Of a stretch of 64,000 nucleotides of DNA, positions 28,264 to 36,675 are shown piece after piece (position 1 is the stretch's first letter; each line of letters begins with the position of its first letter). The stretch lies in NCBI GenBank assembly GCA_029260595.1, contig JAJDCY010000010.1, forward strand, positions 186,001-250,000, read 5' to 3'. The translations under genes were made by a program, and so were the position numbers. The stretch is from Phycisphaeraceae bacterium (GTDB lineage: Bacteria > Planctomycetota > Phycisphaerae > Phycisphaerales > Phycisphaeraceae). The notes under the pieces were generated by a model. The model did no database searches. It saw only the letters and a list, made by a program, of their open reading frames with translations, and was not told where the DNA came from.

Positions 28264-30273
28264 ATGAGAATCCGCTCGAAATTGGCCAGTTTGCTCGCGA
28301 TGGCCTGCGTGATCGCGTCGCTGCTCCCCTCGCCGGTCCAAGCCGGGACGGGCCCGACCCTGATGGTCGCGGACTTCAACAACGACATCCAGAACCACCT
28401 CGGCGGGTACTACAACAAATTCGAAGCGCTCGAATCGTCCGCGTCGACGTTCCTCACCAGCGACATCTACCGCGGTGCGGCCGGGCGGAGCCTGCGGGTC
28501 ACCGCCAACCGCGGCGGGTCGGGCTTTTGCGGGGTGTGGATGCACCTGTTTGATTTTCGTGACCCCAACAGCGCGTTTTTCGACGCCCGCCGGTACGAGT
28601 ATCTCTCGTTCTGGATCAAGGGCGCCCGCGGCGGTGAGGAGTTCTCGATCAATCTCGCCGATCGGTCGTGGATCCGGCGTGAAGACTCGTTGGCTGTGGG
28701 GTTGATCAGTGATTTTCTTCCGGGCGGCGTCACGACCCAGTGGCAGGAGGTGCTGGTGCCGCTCAAGCTCAACCGCCGGATCGACCTGGAGAACCTCGGC
28801 GGGATCACACTCGATTTCTCCAGCCCCGGCGACTACAGCGTGTTTATCGACGATGTGAGCTTTAAGACGACCGACCGGGCCTCGACCCCGGTGACGAAAA
28901 CCGCATCGACCCCGACGACACGCGCCGAGCCGCTGCCCCAGGCGATGTGGGTCTGGAACACCGAGCCGCTGCTTAACGACCACGAGAAGCGCCGCGAGCT
29001 GTTCGAGTTTTGCCGCGAGCACCGGATCGGTTCGATCTGGATGCAACTGCTTTATGCATTCAAGCCCGAGGTCGACCTGCTCCGTCCGTTGCCGCCTGGC
29101 GGGGTCGACCCGGCGACGCGCTGCATCATCAAGACGCCGGATCTTGTGCGCGACTTTCTCAAGGATGCGCACGCCAACGGGTTGAAGGTCCACGTGCTGG
29201 AGGGTTACCCCGAGTTCGCTCAGCGGGATTACCACCGGCTGCCGCTAGCCGTCGTGGACGCGGTGATCGACTTCAACAAGAACTCAGCCACGCCCGAAGA
29301 GCGGTACGACGGGGTGCACTTTGACAATGAGCCGTACCTGCTTGTCGGGTGGCAGGACCCGTCGCGACGCGAGACGATTCTGCAAGACTTCCTGACGGTA
29401 ACCGCGGAGTGTCAGCGGCGTGTCAGCGCCAAATCAGACATGCAGTTCGGCGTCGATATCCCGTTCTGGTGGAACGAAGCCGACCACCAGACCGGCAAGT
29501 CCCTGGGCGAGGTCACGTTCCGCGGGGTGAGTAAGCCGGCGAGCTTCCACTGCGTCGATTTCCTCGACAACGTCGGCATCATGAACTACCGCGACACAGC
29601 CGACGGGGCCGACGGGATGATCGTGCACGGGCGCGATGTGCTGGCCTACGCCGACAAAGTCGACGGCGCGGAGGTCTACATCGGCATCGAGACGTTCGCG
29701 TACACGCCGACGCAGACGTGGTTCGCGGTCGGGCTGCCGAAAGATGTTTTTAACGCCCTCTACCGCGACCCCGAGTCGGGATTGAATCACCTTAGCCGGA
29801 TCAACGGTTTCCGCATCCAGACGTTTAATGACGGGGTGAATGTGCACGTTGGGATCGAGGTGCCCGACGACCCGTCGCCGAAGCTCGAGGAAAAAATCCG
29901 CACGACGATGCTCGAGATCGCGGCGCGGTTCGGGGCGTCCTGCCGCCCGGCGCTGCGCACCAACGCGACGCGTGCCCGCCACCGTGCCAAAGCCGAGATG
30001 GCCCGCGATGGGCAGTGGCTAAAGCCGCACGACCGCGACATCCCGACCGGCGAGTCGCTGCCACCCTACGCGGGCATCGGCGCGATCCGGATCATGCTCC
30101 CCAAGGTGACGTTTGGCGACAACACTTTTGATGACATCCAAACCCAGACGGCTGCGGCTGAGGAATACTTCCAGCGATACAAGAGCTACCACGGCATCGC
30201 CATCCACTACTACGCCACCTACCGCCGCATGGCCGAAGAGGCCAAAGCCAAGTCCGCGGCCAGCGGTGACTAG
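28264..30273 (+). CDS. Secreted two-domain protein, carbohydrate-binding-like plus TIM-barrel glycosidase-like
   Basis: A 669-residue exported protein with a signal peptide (LASLLAMACVIASLLPSPVQA). Residues about 30-210 look like a jelly-roll carbohydrate-binding or CIA30-like module (LMVADFNNDIQN, YEYLSFWIKGARGGEEFSINLAD, WQEVLVPLKL, FIDDVSFKT). Then, after a Thr/Pro linker, a TIM-barrel-like domain starts at AMWVWNTEPLL. Its strands carry YDGVHFDNEPYLLVGW, FGVDIPFWWNE, VGIMNYRD and VYIGIETF, and their C-terminal ends hold several acidic residues that could be catalytic. I could not assign a glycoside hydrolase family. The likely role is extracellular polysaccharide binding or degradation. 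The last 120 residues are helical. Confidence 0.72.
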   Translation: MRIRSKLASLLAMACVIASLLPSPVQAGTGPTLMVADFNNDIQNHLGGYYNKFEALESSASTFLTSDIYRGAAGRSLRVTANRGGSGFCGVWMHLFDFRDPNSAFFDARRYEYLSFWIKGARGGEEFSINLADRSWIRREDSLAVGLISDFLPGGVTTQWQEVLVPLKLNRRIDLENLGGITLDFSSPGDYSVFIDDVSFKTTDRASTPVTKTASTPTTRAEPLPQAMWVWNTEPLLNDHEKRRELFEFCREHRIGSIWMQLLYAFKPEVDLLRPLPPGGVDPATRCIIKTPDLVRDFLKDAHANGLKVHVLEGYPEFAQRDYHRLPLAVVDAVIDFNKNSATPEERYDGVHFDNEPYLLVGWQDPSRRETILQDFLTVTAECQRRVSAKSDMQFGVDIPFWWNEADHQTGKSLGEVTFRGVSKPASFHCVDFLDNVGIMNYRDTADGADGMIVHGRDVLAYADKVDGAEVYIGIETFAYTPTQTWFAVGLPKDVFNALYRDPESGLNHLSRINGFRIQTFNDGVNVHVGIEVPDDPSPKLEEKIRTTMLEIAARFGASCRPALRTNATRARHRAKAEMARDGQWLKPHDRDIPTGESLPPYAGIGAIRIMLPKVTFGDNTFDDIQTQTAAAEEYFQRYKSYHGIAIHYYATYRRMAEEAKAKSAASGD

Positions 30274-30301
30274 GAGGTGTGTGAAATCCCAGGGGCGTGC
30301 G

Positions 30302-30322
30302 ACCGGCGGCTTGCCCGCCAGT
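30302..30322. repeat. Palindromic repeat, CACTG family (degenerate inverted copy)
   Basis: GGCGG / CCGCC with loop CTTGC, flanked by ACC and AGTG, is one mismatch from the copy at 23158. It lies between the secreted-protein and thermonuclease genes, upstream of the chosen nuclease start. Confidence 0.55.
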
Positions 30323-30345
30323 GCTTCGCCAGCACGGATGTTCTC

Positions 30346-30960
30346 GTGACCGCACCGCGAAGAAAATCTCGCCCCCGCCGCACCCGCCCACCACTCAACG
30401 AATTCCTCGCCCATCGCCGCAAGCGCCGCCACATCATCGCCGCGGCTGTCGCCATCGCACTACTCGCACTTGCACTCGCCGACCGCGCCGGTTGGCTGCT
30501 CGCCGGTGACGACCTGCGCCGGTACGACGGGCGATCGTTCCGCGTCACACGTGTGATCGACGGTGACACCATCGACATCGCCGCCCCGGACGGCGACAGC
30601 CCAACCACCCGCATCCGCCTATGGGGGATCGACACCCCCGAACTTGCCCGCACCTACGACGACCCCGCCAAAGACCGCCCGGCCGAGTCCTTCGCCGACG
30701 AAGCCACCCACTTCACCACCCAAGCCTGCCTCAACCAACCCGTCCAACTAACCCTCGAGCCCCACCGCCTGCGCGGCAATTACGGGCGGTTGCTCGCCCA
30801 CATCCACCTGCCCGACGGCAGCTCCCTCAACGAATCCCTCCTCACCGCCGGCCTGGCCTGCGCAGACCAACGCTTCAGCCACCGCTGGATCGACCGGTAC
30901 ACGCTGCTGGAAGACCAAGCCCGCCACGATCAACTAGGCATCTGGCAAAACAAGCCATAG
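30346..30960 (+). CDS. Thermonuclease (staphylococcal nuclease-like) family protein
   Basis: Start chosen at the GTG at 30346, because the longer frame begins inside a dispersed palindromic repeat. The product has 204 residues: an Arg-rich start, one membrane helix (HIIAAAVAIALLALALA) and an SNase domain. The family motifs are VTRVIDGDTIDI (calcium-binding Asp), RIRLWGIDTPEL (catalytic Arg and Glu) and GRLLAHIHL (second Arg), so it looks active. It is probably a membrane-anchored or secreted Ca-dependent nuclease acting on DNA or RNA outside the cytoplasm. Confidence 0.88.
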   Translation: MTAPRRKSRPRRTRPPLNEFLAHRRKRRHIIAAAVAIALLALALADRAGWLLAGDDLRRYDGRSFRVTRVIDGDTIDIAAPDGDSPTTRIRLWGIDTPELARTYDDPAKDRPAESFADEATHFTTQACLNQPVQLTLEPHRLRGNYGRLLAHIHLPDGSSLNESLLTAGLACADQRFSHRWIDRYTLLEDQARHDQLGIWQNKP

Positions 30961-31082
30961 CCCCGGCCTGCGGACCCACCCCACACCGCCCGTCAATAGG
31001 GGGGTTGCAAAATCTGCACGGGGCCTTAATGTTAGCATTTTGATCGGGTGTTTCCCCCAGTAGGTTGCCGTGGAGGCGGACA

Positions 31083-32300
31083 GTGCTGCGCTATCTGTTT
31101 GTCGATATGAACTCGTTTTTCGCCTCGGTTGAGCAGCAAGAGCGCCCTGAGCTGCGCGGTCAACCGATCGGCGTGGTGCCTGTGGTCGCTCAGACCACCT
31201 GCTGTATCGCCGCCAGCTACGAGGCCAAGCACCATGGTGTAAGAACCGGCACCGCGGTCCGCGAAGCCAAACGCCTCTGTCCCGGCATCCACCTGGTCGA
31301 GGCCAGGCCGCGCCTGTACGTCAATTACCACCACCGATTCGTCGAAGCCGTCGAGTCATGCCTCCACGTCGACCACGTCCACTCGATTGACGAGGTGTCC
31401 GCACGGTTGATGGGCAAAGAAAGACAACCTGCCCACGCCCGCGCACTGGCCGAACGCGTCAAACACGCCCTCTGGAACCGCGTCGGCCGGTGGGTTCGGT
31501 CATCGATCGGGCTGGGGCCCAATATCTGGATCGCCAAAGTCGCCACCGATCTGCAGAAGCCCGACGGGTTGTCCCTGGTCACGCTCGACGATCTACCCGA
31601 GAAGCTCTACACCTTGGGCCTGGACGACCTGCCCGGCATCGGGCGGCGGATGCACAAACGATTGGTCGCGGCGGGCATCGACAGTGTCGAGGGGCTTTAC
31701 ACGCTGTCGCAGAACCAACTCTGTCGGATCTGGCAAAGCCGCGTCATGGGTACGATTTGGTGGCAGCAACTCCGCGGCGAGCAGGTGCCCCTTCGCCCGA
31801 CCATCCGCCGCACTGTCGGGCACTCACGCGTCCTGCCGCCCGAACGGCGTACCGAACCCCACGCCCACGCGGTGCTCGTCTGCATGCTCGACAAAGCCGC
31901 CGTCCGCTTGCGTCACATGGGATACTGGACCGGGTCGGTGACGGTATCTGTGTCGTTCCTGGATCGGCCACACTGGCACGAACGCACCCACCTGGCGGTT
32001 TGCCAGGACACCCCGACCTTGTTGGAAGCGGTGAATCGCCTCTGGACGCGCAAGCCGACCGGGTCGTTGTTAAAGGTTTCCGTCGTGTTGGCGGACCTGT
32101 TGCCCGCGGCTTGTACGGCCGAGCCGCTGTACCCCCATCAGAGGCGGATGGGCCGGTTAAGCCAGGCGATGGACCGGCTGAACGCCAAGTACGGGCCGCA
32201 CGCGGTCTACTTCGGCTCGATGCACCATGCACGCGGCAGCGTCCCGACCCGGATCGCATTTACCCATATCCCCAATCTTTCACTGCCGAATACAACGTAG
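31083..32300 (+). CDS. Y-family DNA polymerase (DinB/ImuB-like)
   Basis: A 405-residue translesion polymerase. The GTG at 31083 is favoured by a GGAGG six bases upstream. The N-terminal palm motif LFVDMNSFFASVEQQ carries the first metal Asp (Asp8), and HSIDEVSARLMG carries the second Asp-Glu pair, so the catalytic triad is present. The helix-hairpin-helix LDDLPGIGRRMHKRLVAAGI and a little-finger domain with TVGHSRVLPPE follow. It reads as an active error-prone polymerase of the Pol IV group. No lexA, imuA or dnaE2 partner is adjacent. Confidence 0.9.
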   Translation: MLRYLFVDMNSFFASVEQQERPELRGQPIGVVPVVAQTTCCIAASYEAKHHGVRTGTAVREAKRLCPGIHLVEARPRLYVNYHHRFVEAVESCLHVDHVHSIDEVSARLMGKERQPAHARALAERVKHALWNRVGRWVRSSIGLGPNIWIAKVATDLQKPDGLSLVTLDDLPEKLYTLGLDDLPGIGRRMHKRLVAAGIDSVEGLYTLSQNQLCRIWQSRVMGTIWWQQLRGEQVPLRPTIRRTVGHSRVLPPERRTEPHAHAVLVCMLDKAAVRLRHMGYWTGSVTVSVSFLDRPHWHERTHLAVCQDTPTLLEAVNRLWTRKPTGSLLKVSVVLADLLPAACTAEPLYPHQRRMGRLSQAMDRLNAKYGPHAVYFGSMHHARGSVPTRIAFTHIPNLSLPNTT

Positions 32301-32322
32301 ATCAGCCGGATCGGGCAGAAAA

Positions 32323-32394
32323 AGGACAGAAAAGCGAGTTACAAGCACAGGCCCAGAAAGGCAATTTACTGATTCCCGACTTCTTTTCTGTCCT
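32323..32394. repeat. 12-base inverted repeat
   Basis: AGGACAGAAAAG (32323-32334) and its exact complement CTTTTCTGTCCT (32383-32394) are separated by 48 bases, in the spacer after the polymerase gene and just before a gene with lower GC content. It could be a terminator stem or a trace of a mobile element; no T-tract follows closely. Confidence 0.6.
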
Positions 32395-32449
32395 GCGGTA
32401 GAATCGGCTCGTAGGTACTGCGGCCGACTACGTCTTCGTCTGAATCGCC

Positions 32450-32989
32450 ATGCCTACCGCGTCATTCAAATTCACATCGGACTTCCTTCTTGAGTCGTAC
32501 AAGAGATACCGCAAACAGAAACGAAGCAAGCCCTTCGAGACTGCGATCAGACTGCTTGTCTTGGCAGTATTGGCCCCAGTCACCGCTTACATTTTCTCGT
32601 ATGGGCTCATCAAGATCGGCTTTTTCTTGGCCGGGATGGGCGTTTTCATGTTTAATGCTCATCACATCGATTATGCGATCACCCGGCTATCCGCTAGGCG
32701 ATCACCCTATCATGATGAAGATGTCACGATCGAGCTTACTGACGAGGGATTTCACGTACGCTCACCCCGGCAGGACACCAAGCTTCAGTGGTCTGTGTTT
32801 ACCCGAGTGGCCCATTTCAAAGATGGGTTTCTTCTTTTTCAAGGGCCTCGGATGTTCAACTGGGTGCCGGCCGCATCTCTTGCCAGCTCGGCAGAACTCG
32901 GTGAGCTAGAAAGTCTGCTACGGTCAAAGATCAAAGAACACCGAATCGTCCAGCCGATTGATGCGCTATATGACGCCGTGGGCCGCTAA
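32450..32989 (+). CDS. YcxB-like membrane protein
   Basis: A 179-residue protein with two adjacent membrane helices (AIRLLVLAVLAPVTAYIFSYGL and IKIGFFLAGMGVFMFNAHHI, about residues 32-72). They are followed by a soluble domain of the YcxB type (VTIELTDEGFHVRSPRQDTKLQWSVFTRVAHFKDGFLLFQG, then FNWVPAASL). Members of this family have no known function. Base composition is visibly less GC-rich than its neighbours, and a 12-base inverted repeat lies just upstream, so it may be a recent arrival. Confidence 0.7.
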   Translation: MPTASFKFTSDFLLESYKRYRKQKRSKPFETAIRLLVLAVLAPVTAYIFSYGLIKIGFFLAGMGVFMFNAHHIDYAITRLSARRSPYHDEDVTIELTDEGFHVRSPRQDTKLQWSVFTRVAHFKDGFLLFQGPRMFNWVPAASLASSAELGELESLLRSKIKEHRIVQPIDALYDAVGR

Positions 32990-33025
32990 CTGGCTTGCCT
33001 GTCAGCGCCTTAACCCCCTCCCCCC

Positions 33026-33268
33026 TCACTGCTTCTTCTTATCGCTCTCATTGCCAACAATGAAGCCCGTCGTCCCACCCGCAGCCGCGCCGATCGCGGC
33101 GCCCTCGCCGGCATGGCCGGACTGGTGGCCAATCACCGCGCCCAGCCCGGCTCCGACGCCCGCGCCGATCAGGGCCCCCGTCTGTGCGTCCGTCTCGCAC
33201 CCGCCGGCTGTGCTCATCGCCGCTGCCAACCCGCCCGCCGCGATCATTGACACCCATTTGGATTGCAT
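33026..33268 (-). CDS. Small glycine-zipper lipoprotein
   Basis: An 80-residue protein. The signal peptide ends in a lipobox (STAGGC, Cys24), which predicts a lipid anchor. The rest is a glycine-zipper membrane segment (ALIGAGVGAGLGAVIGHQSGHAGEGAAIGAAAGG), like the YMGG/17 kDa-antigen family, with a charged C-terminal tail (ESDKKKQ). These proteins sit in the outer membrane or envelope and often oligomerise. It is convergent with the YcxB-like gene. Confidence 0.82.
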   Translation of the reverse strand: MQSKWVSMIAAGGLAAAMSTAGGCETDAQTGALIGAGVGAGLGAVIGHQSGHAGEGAAIGAAAGGTTGFIVGNESDKKKQ

Positions 33269-33518
33269 CGTGTCAGCTCCTTTACAACTCGTTTTTTCGA
33301 CCGATCTCTGCGATCATCCCCGGCCCCGGCCGCACCCGGGTTTGATTCCCGCGCCGTCTACCGCACAATAGCTTGGCCGGGGCGTGATCTCCACCCGTAG
33401 GGTGGTCCGTCCCGCGACCCATCGCCGATGCGATCGGCCCAACTGCCCGTGCGGGCGAATCGGAACCAACCACGGGCTCACCGGCCGAGCCCGGTCCACG
33501 AAGGAGCGACCGAAACTT

Positions 33519-34172
33519 ATGTCTACCAGAGCGAACATCAGCCCGGGATACCGCTGGCGGCTGGGCCTGATCGGAATGGTCTGCACGGCTTTCGGGCTGT
33601 GGGCGTTGTATGACGGGGCCGTCGCCTATCCGCACCAGCAGCGCGTCGCCACCGAGTTCCTCGAATACAAAGACACCGGCCGGCGCGACGAGTGGCCGGA
33701 CTACGCCCGCTCGCAAGGCTGGTCCATCAAGGACCCCGGCAAGCCCAAGAAAGACGGCGAGATCTATCTCCAGTACGGCATGGCCGCGGCTGTGGGGCCG
33801 ATCGGGCTGCTCTACCTGTTCGGCTTCTTCCGATCGATGAACCGCTGGGTCGACGCCGACGAGAACGGGCTGATCACCAGTTGGGGTCAACAGGTGCCGT
33901 TCGAGGGGATCAAGTCGCTGGATAAAAACCGTTGGCGGTCCAAGGGCATCGCGGTGGTGAACTACGAAGACCACGGCACCGGCCGCAGGCTGATGCTCGA
34001 TGATTGGAAGTTCGAGCGCCCGCCGACCGAGGCCCTCGTGCGATTGGTCGAGTCCCACCTCGACCCCGAACACATCATGGGCGGCGAGCCTGAGCCGGAG
34101 CCCGGCCAGGAAGCGGTTGATAGTGATCCGGACGCGGTGGACGACCCGGCCGAGCAGACGACGCAGGCGTGA
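33519..34172 (+). CDS. Hypothetical two-helix membrane protein
   Basis: A 217-residue protein starting at the ATG at 33519, with AAGGAG 12 bases upstream. Helix one is at about 13-35 (LGLIGMVCTAFGLWALYDGAV) and helix two at about 86-106 (YGMAAAVGPIGLLYLFGFF), with a soluble loop between them. A PH-like beta-rich region follows (WVDADENGLITSWGQQVPFEGIKSLDK), then an acidic tail. It is not a family I can name. It ends 93 bases before nuoH on the same strand, and the two may be co-transcribed. Confidence 0.7.
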   Translation: MSTRANISPGYRWRLGLIGMVCTAFGLWALYDGAVAYPHQQRVATEFLEYKDTGRRDEWPDYARSQGWSIKDPGKPKKDGEIYLQYGMAAAVGPIGLLYLFGFFRSMNRWVDADENGLITSWGQQVPFEGIKSLDKNRWRSKGIAVVNYEDHGTGRRLMLDDWKFERPPTEALVRLVESHLDPEHIMGGEPEPEPGQEAVDSDPDAVDDPAEQTTQA

Positions 34173-34265
34173 GAGCTTTCGTCGCCGATAGCGGCTGATA
34201 CAATCCCCGCGCAACCGCCTCGGCAACCCGCGACAGCAACCCGAGTACCTACCCGAGACACCCCG

Positions 34266-35699
34266 ATGGTAGAGCAACTGGCCGGCGGAAACTTCCTGCT
34301 GATGGTGGCGATCAAGGTCGCGATCGTCGCGTCGGTTTTCCTGCCCGCGATCAGCCTTATCGCGATGTTCAGCATCTGGTGGGAGCGCAAGGTCGCCGGG
34401 CACATCCAGTGTCGCGTCGGCCCGATGCACGTCGGCGGCTGGCACGGCTGGGCGCAGTCGCTCGCCGACGGGCTCAAGCTGATCCTTAAAGAAGACCTCA
34501 TCCCCAAGGGGGCCGACGGGTTCCTGTTCCGCCTCGCACCCTACCTGGCGTTCGCACCGGTATTCACGGCGTTTCTCGCGTTGCCCTTTGGCCCGCAGTT
34601 TGTCTATGAGAGCGGCCTGAACATCGGGGTGCTTTACGTGTTGGCTGTGCTCAGTGTCGAGGTGATGGGCGTGATCCTGGCCGGGTGGTCGTCCAACAGC
34701 AAGTGGTCGATCTACGGCGCGATGCGTGAGGCCTGCCAACTGGTCAGCTACGAGATCCCGCTGGGCGTGTCGATCCTCTGCGGCGTGCTCGTCGCCGGGA
34801 CGCTGAATTTGGTCGAGTTGAGCTACCTCCAGGGCGGCGGGCTCCAGACGTGGTTCATCTTCCACAACCCGTTCGTTTTTGGGGCGTTTTTTCTCTACTT
34901 CATCGCCGCGCTGGCCGAGAACAAACGTGCCCCGTTCGACCTGCCCGAATCGGAAAGTGAACTCGTCGCCGGCTTCCACACCGAGTACAGCGGGTTGCGG
35001 TTCAGCTTCTTTTTCTTCGCCGAGTACGCCGCGCTGTTTGTCGTCGGCGGCATTCAGGTCGCGCTGTTCCTCGGCGGGTGGAACAGCCCGTTGGGTAGGT
35101 TCGACCCGGTTTATATGGCGATCGGTTACAACGCGGTCGAGGTCGGCCGCGAATACTTTGCCGGTGGAGTGGGTGGGGGTTGGCCGCAAACCGCCCAGGC
35201 GATGGGCCTGTCCGTGCCCGCGCTGGTCGCCCTCAACGTCTACAGTGCGGTTTGGTTTGTCATCAAGATCATGACACTGGTCTTAATCCAGATATGGATC
35301 CGCTGGACACTCCCGCGCATCCGAATCGATCAGGTGCTCTACACCTGCGTCAAGGTGTTGCTGCCGATCAGCCTGGTCATGCTCGCGGGCACAGCCGTGT
35401 GGATCTGGATGGAAGAGACGCTTCGTCCTGCCGGCGAAGGTGGTGCCCCGGTGGTCGCGCGGCTCGCGCACCTGTCCGGCCCGACCCCCGTGCTGACGAC
35501 CGTGACGCAAACCGTCCTCGCCGCGCTTGGTGTGGCGATGGTGCTCTCAGCCGTCGCCGTCGTGCTCCGCGCATTCTTCGCGCGCGACACGCAGCCGCGT
35601 AAGACGTTCTTCCCTGATGTCATGCCGGTTGGTTCCGACGTCGCGTTCACCTGTTCACCCGTCCAAGCGCCCGCCGACGCCGAGCCCGCAGCCGAGTGA
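34266..35699 (+). CDS. nuoH: NADH-quinone oxidoreductase subunit H
   Basis: A 477-residue membrane subunit of respiratory complex I. The quinone-chamber motifs are conserved: ISLIAMFSIWWERKVAGHIQCRVGPMHVG, WAQSLADGLKLILKEDLIPKGAD, GAMREACQLVSYEIPLGVS, and AENKRAPFDLPESESELVAGFHTEYSG. At least eight hydrophobic helices are visible. It is longer than the common length of about 330-420, with an added loop (GREYFAGGVGGGWPQTAQ) and a C-terminal extension with an extra helix. No other nuo gene is in the window, so the gene is separated from the usual operon. Confidence 0.95.
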   Translation: MVEQLAGGNFLLMVAIKVAIVASVFLPAISLIAMFSIWWERKVAGHIQCRVGPMHVGGWHGWAQSLADGLKLILKEDLIPKGADGFLFRLAPYLAFAPVFTAFLALPFGPQFVYESGLNIGVLYVLAVLSVEVMGVILAGWSSNSKWSIYGAMREACQLVSYEIPLGVSILCGVLVAGTLNLVELSYLQGGGLQTWFIFHNPFVFGAFFLYFIAALAENKRAPFDLPESESELVAGFHTEYSGLRFSFFFFAEYAALFVVGGIQVALFLGGWNSPLGRFDPVYMAIGYNAVEVGREYFAGGVGGGWPQTAQAMGLSVPALVALNVYSAVWFVIKIMTLVLIQIWIRWTLPRIRIDQVLYTCVKVLLPISLVMLAGTAVWIWMEETLRPAGEGGAPVVARLAHLSGPTPVLTTVTQTVLAALGVAMVLSAVAVVLRAFFARDTQPRKTFFPDVMPVGSDVAFTCSPVQAPADAEPAAE

Positions 35700-35751
35700 C
35701 GCCCAGGGTCATCAACGTTCAATCAGTGATGGATTACCAGGCGATCGGTTG

Positions 35752-36540
35752 CTACGGCAGCCGCGGCGCGACGATCGCCTTGGTGGGGCCGAGTTGCGTG
35801 CTCATCGCCGCTGCCGCGGCATAATGCGAGAACTCACCGACCTGCACCAACGCCAGCCGTCGCCGGTGGTCGCCGGTCGCCCAGACGATTCTCGGCTGAC
35901 CCAGCCCCAGCGCCGCCGCTTGCCTCGCCACCGCGTCCGCTGCTCGCTGTGCGTTTGCCCGGTCGCTGAACGCCCCAACCTGCAGCGTGAACCCGGTGAC
36001 CCGCTGTTCCTGCGCGACGCGCTGCTGAAACGCCGGGTCCCGGCTGTGCCTCGCCGCCAGCGCGAGGTTCGCCGACGCCGCCGGCCACTTGCCGATCTTG
36101 CGCTGCGCCATCGCCGCATAGAAATACGCGTTCGCTTTGCCCTGGTCCGACAGGTGAGCCACCGCGTCAAGCAGCTCGTGGGCAGCCAGGTCGTAACGCC
36201 CCTGCTCCGCGTGGATCATCCCCAGCGACGCCAGCGCATCACCGATCAGCGCCGGGTTGCGGCCGCGTGCCACCCGCGTCAGCTCCCGCTCAGCCGCGGC
36301 GAGATTGCGATTGCGGTACGCCGACATCCCCGCCATCAGCGTCGCTTCCTCGGCGACATCCGGATCGCCCGACAGCGAAAGCTCGACCGCGCCTCGGTAA
36401 GCCGTGGAGTAGTCGCCCTGGTGGTATGCGGTGTAGACGCTCTCCAGCCGCTGCCGGTTGGTCTCCATGCAGCCGGTCATGAGCAAGCCCACGGCGGCCG
36501 CGATCAATGCGAGTTTGGTTCGTTGTGGGTGATCGTGCAT
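35752..36540 (-). CDS. SPOR-domain lipoprotein with TPR-like repeats
   Basis: A 262-residue lipoprotein. The signal peptide ends in LLMTGC (Cys24). Residues about 30-175 are helical repeats resembling tetratricopeptide units (RLESVYTAYHQGDYSTAYRGAVEL, ALASLGMIHAEQGRYDLAAHELLDAV). Residues about 190-262 form a SPOR domain (GFTLQVGAFSDRANAQRAADAV, RLALVQVGEFSHYAAAAAM). SPOR domains bind denuded peptidoglycan at division sites, so this is probably an envelope protein involved in peptidoglycan or division. It is divergent from the acyl-CoA ligase gene. Confidence 0.85.
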   Translation of the reverse strand: MHDHPQRTKLALIAAAVGLLMTGCMETNRQRLESVYTAYHQGDYSTAYRGAVELSLSGDPDVAEEATLMAGMSAYRNRNLAAAERELTRVARGRNPALIGDALASLGMIHAEQGRYDLAAHELLDAVAHLSDQGKANAYFYAAMAQRKIGKWPAASANLALAARHSRDPAFQQRVAQEQRVTGFTLQVGAFSDRANAQRAADAVARQAAALGLGQPRIVWATGDHRRRLALVQVGEFSHYAAAAAMSTQLGPTKAIVAPRLP

Positions 36541-36675
36541 CGTGCCCCTTCGCTGCTCGGTGCGGAGTCTGGTACGTTACGCCTAGTGCGACACCCGAGG
36601 GTGGCCGGTCGGTCATCGCCCGGGTGCGAAACGGCGGAACACCCGCCGCGTCATTGGCACCACAGAGGCCTATCC

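Noticed and set aside
28126-29235. 369-codon minus-strand frame
   Set aside because: Antisense to the secreted protein, which has a signal peptide and coherent domains.
33282-35189. 635-codon open frame on the minus strand
   Set aside because: It is antisense to nuoH and the membrane-protein gene; its Asp/Arg/Gln-rich composition is typical of a shadow frame in GC-rich DNA.
35527-36675. Long upstream extension of the acyl-CoA synthetase frame
   Set aside because: It overlaps the SPOR lipoprotein on the other strand; the enzyme starts naturally at 36676.
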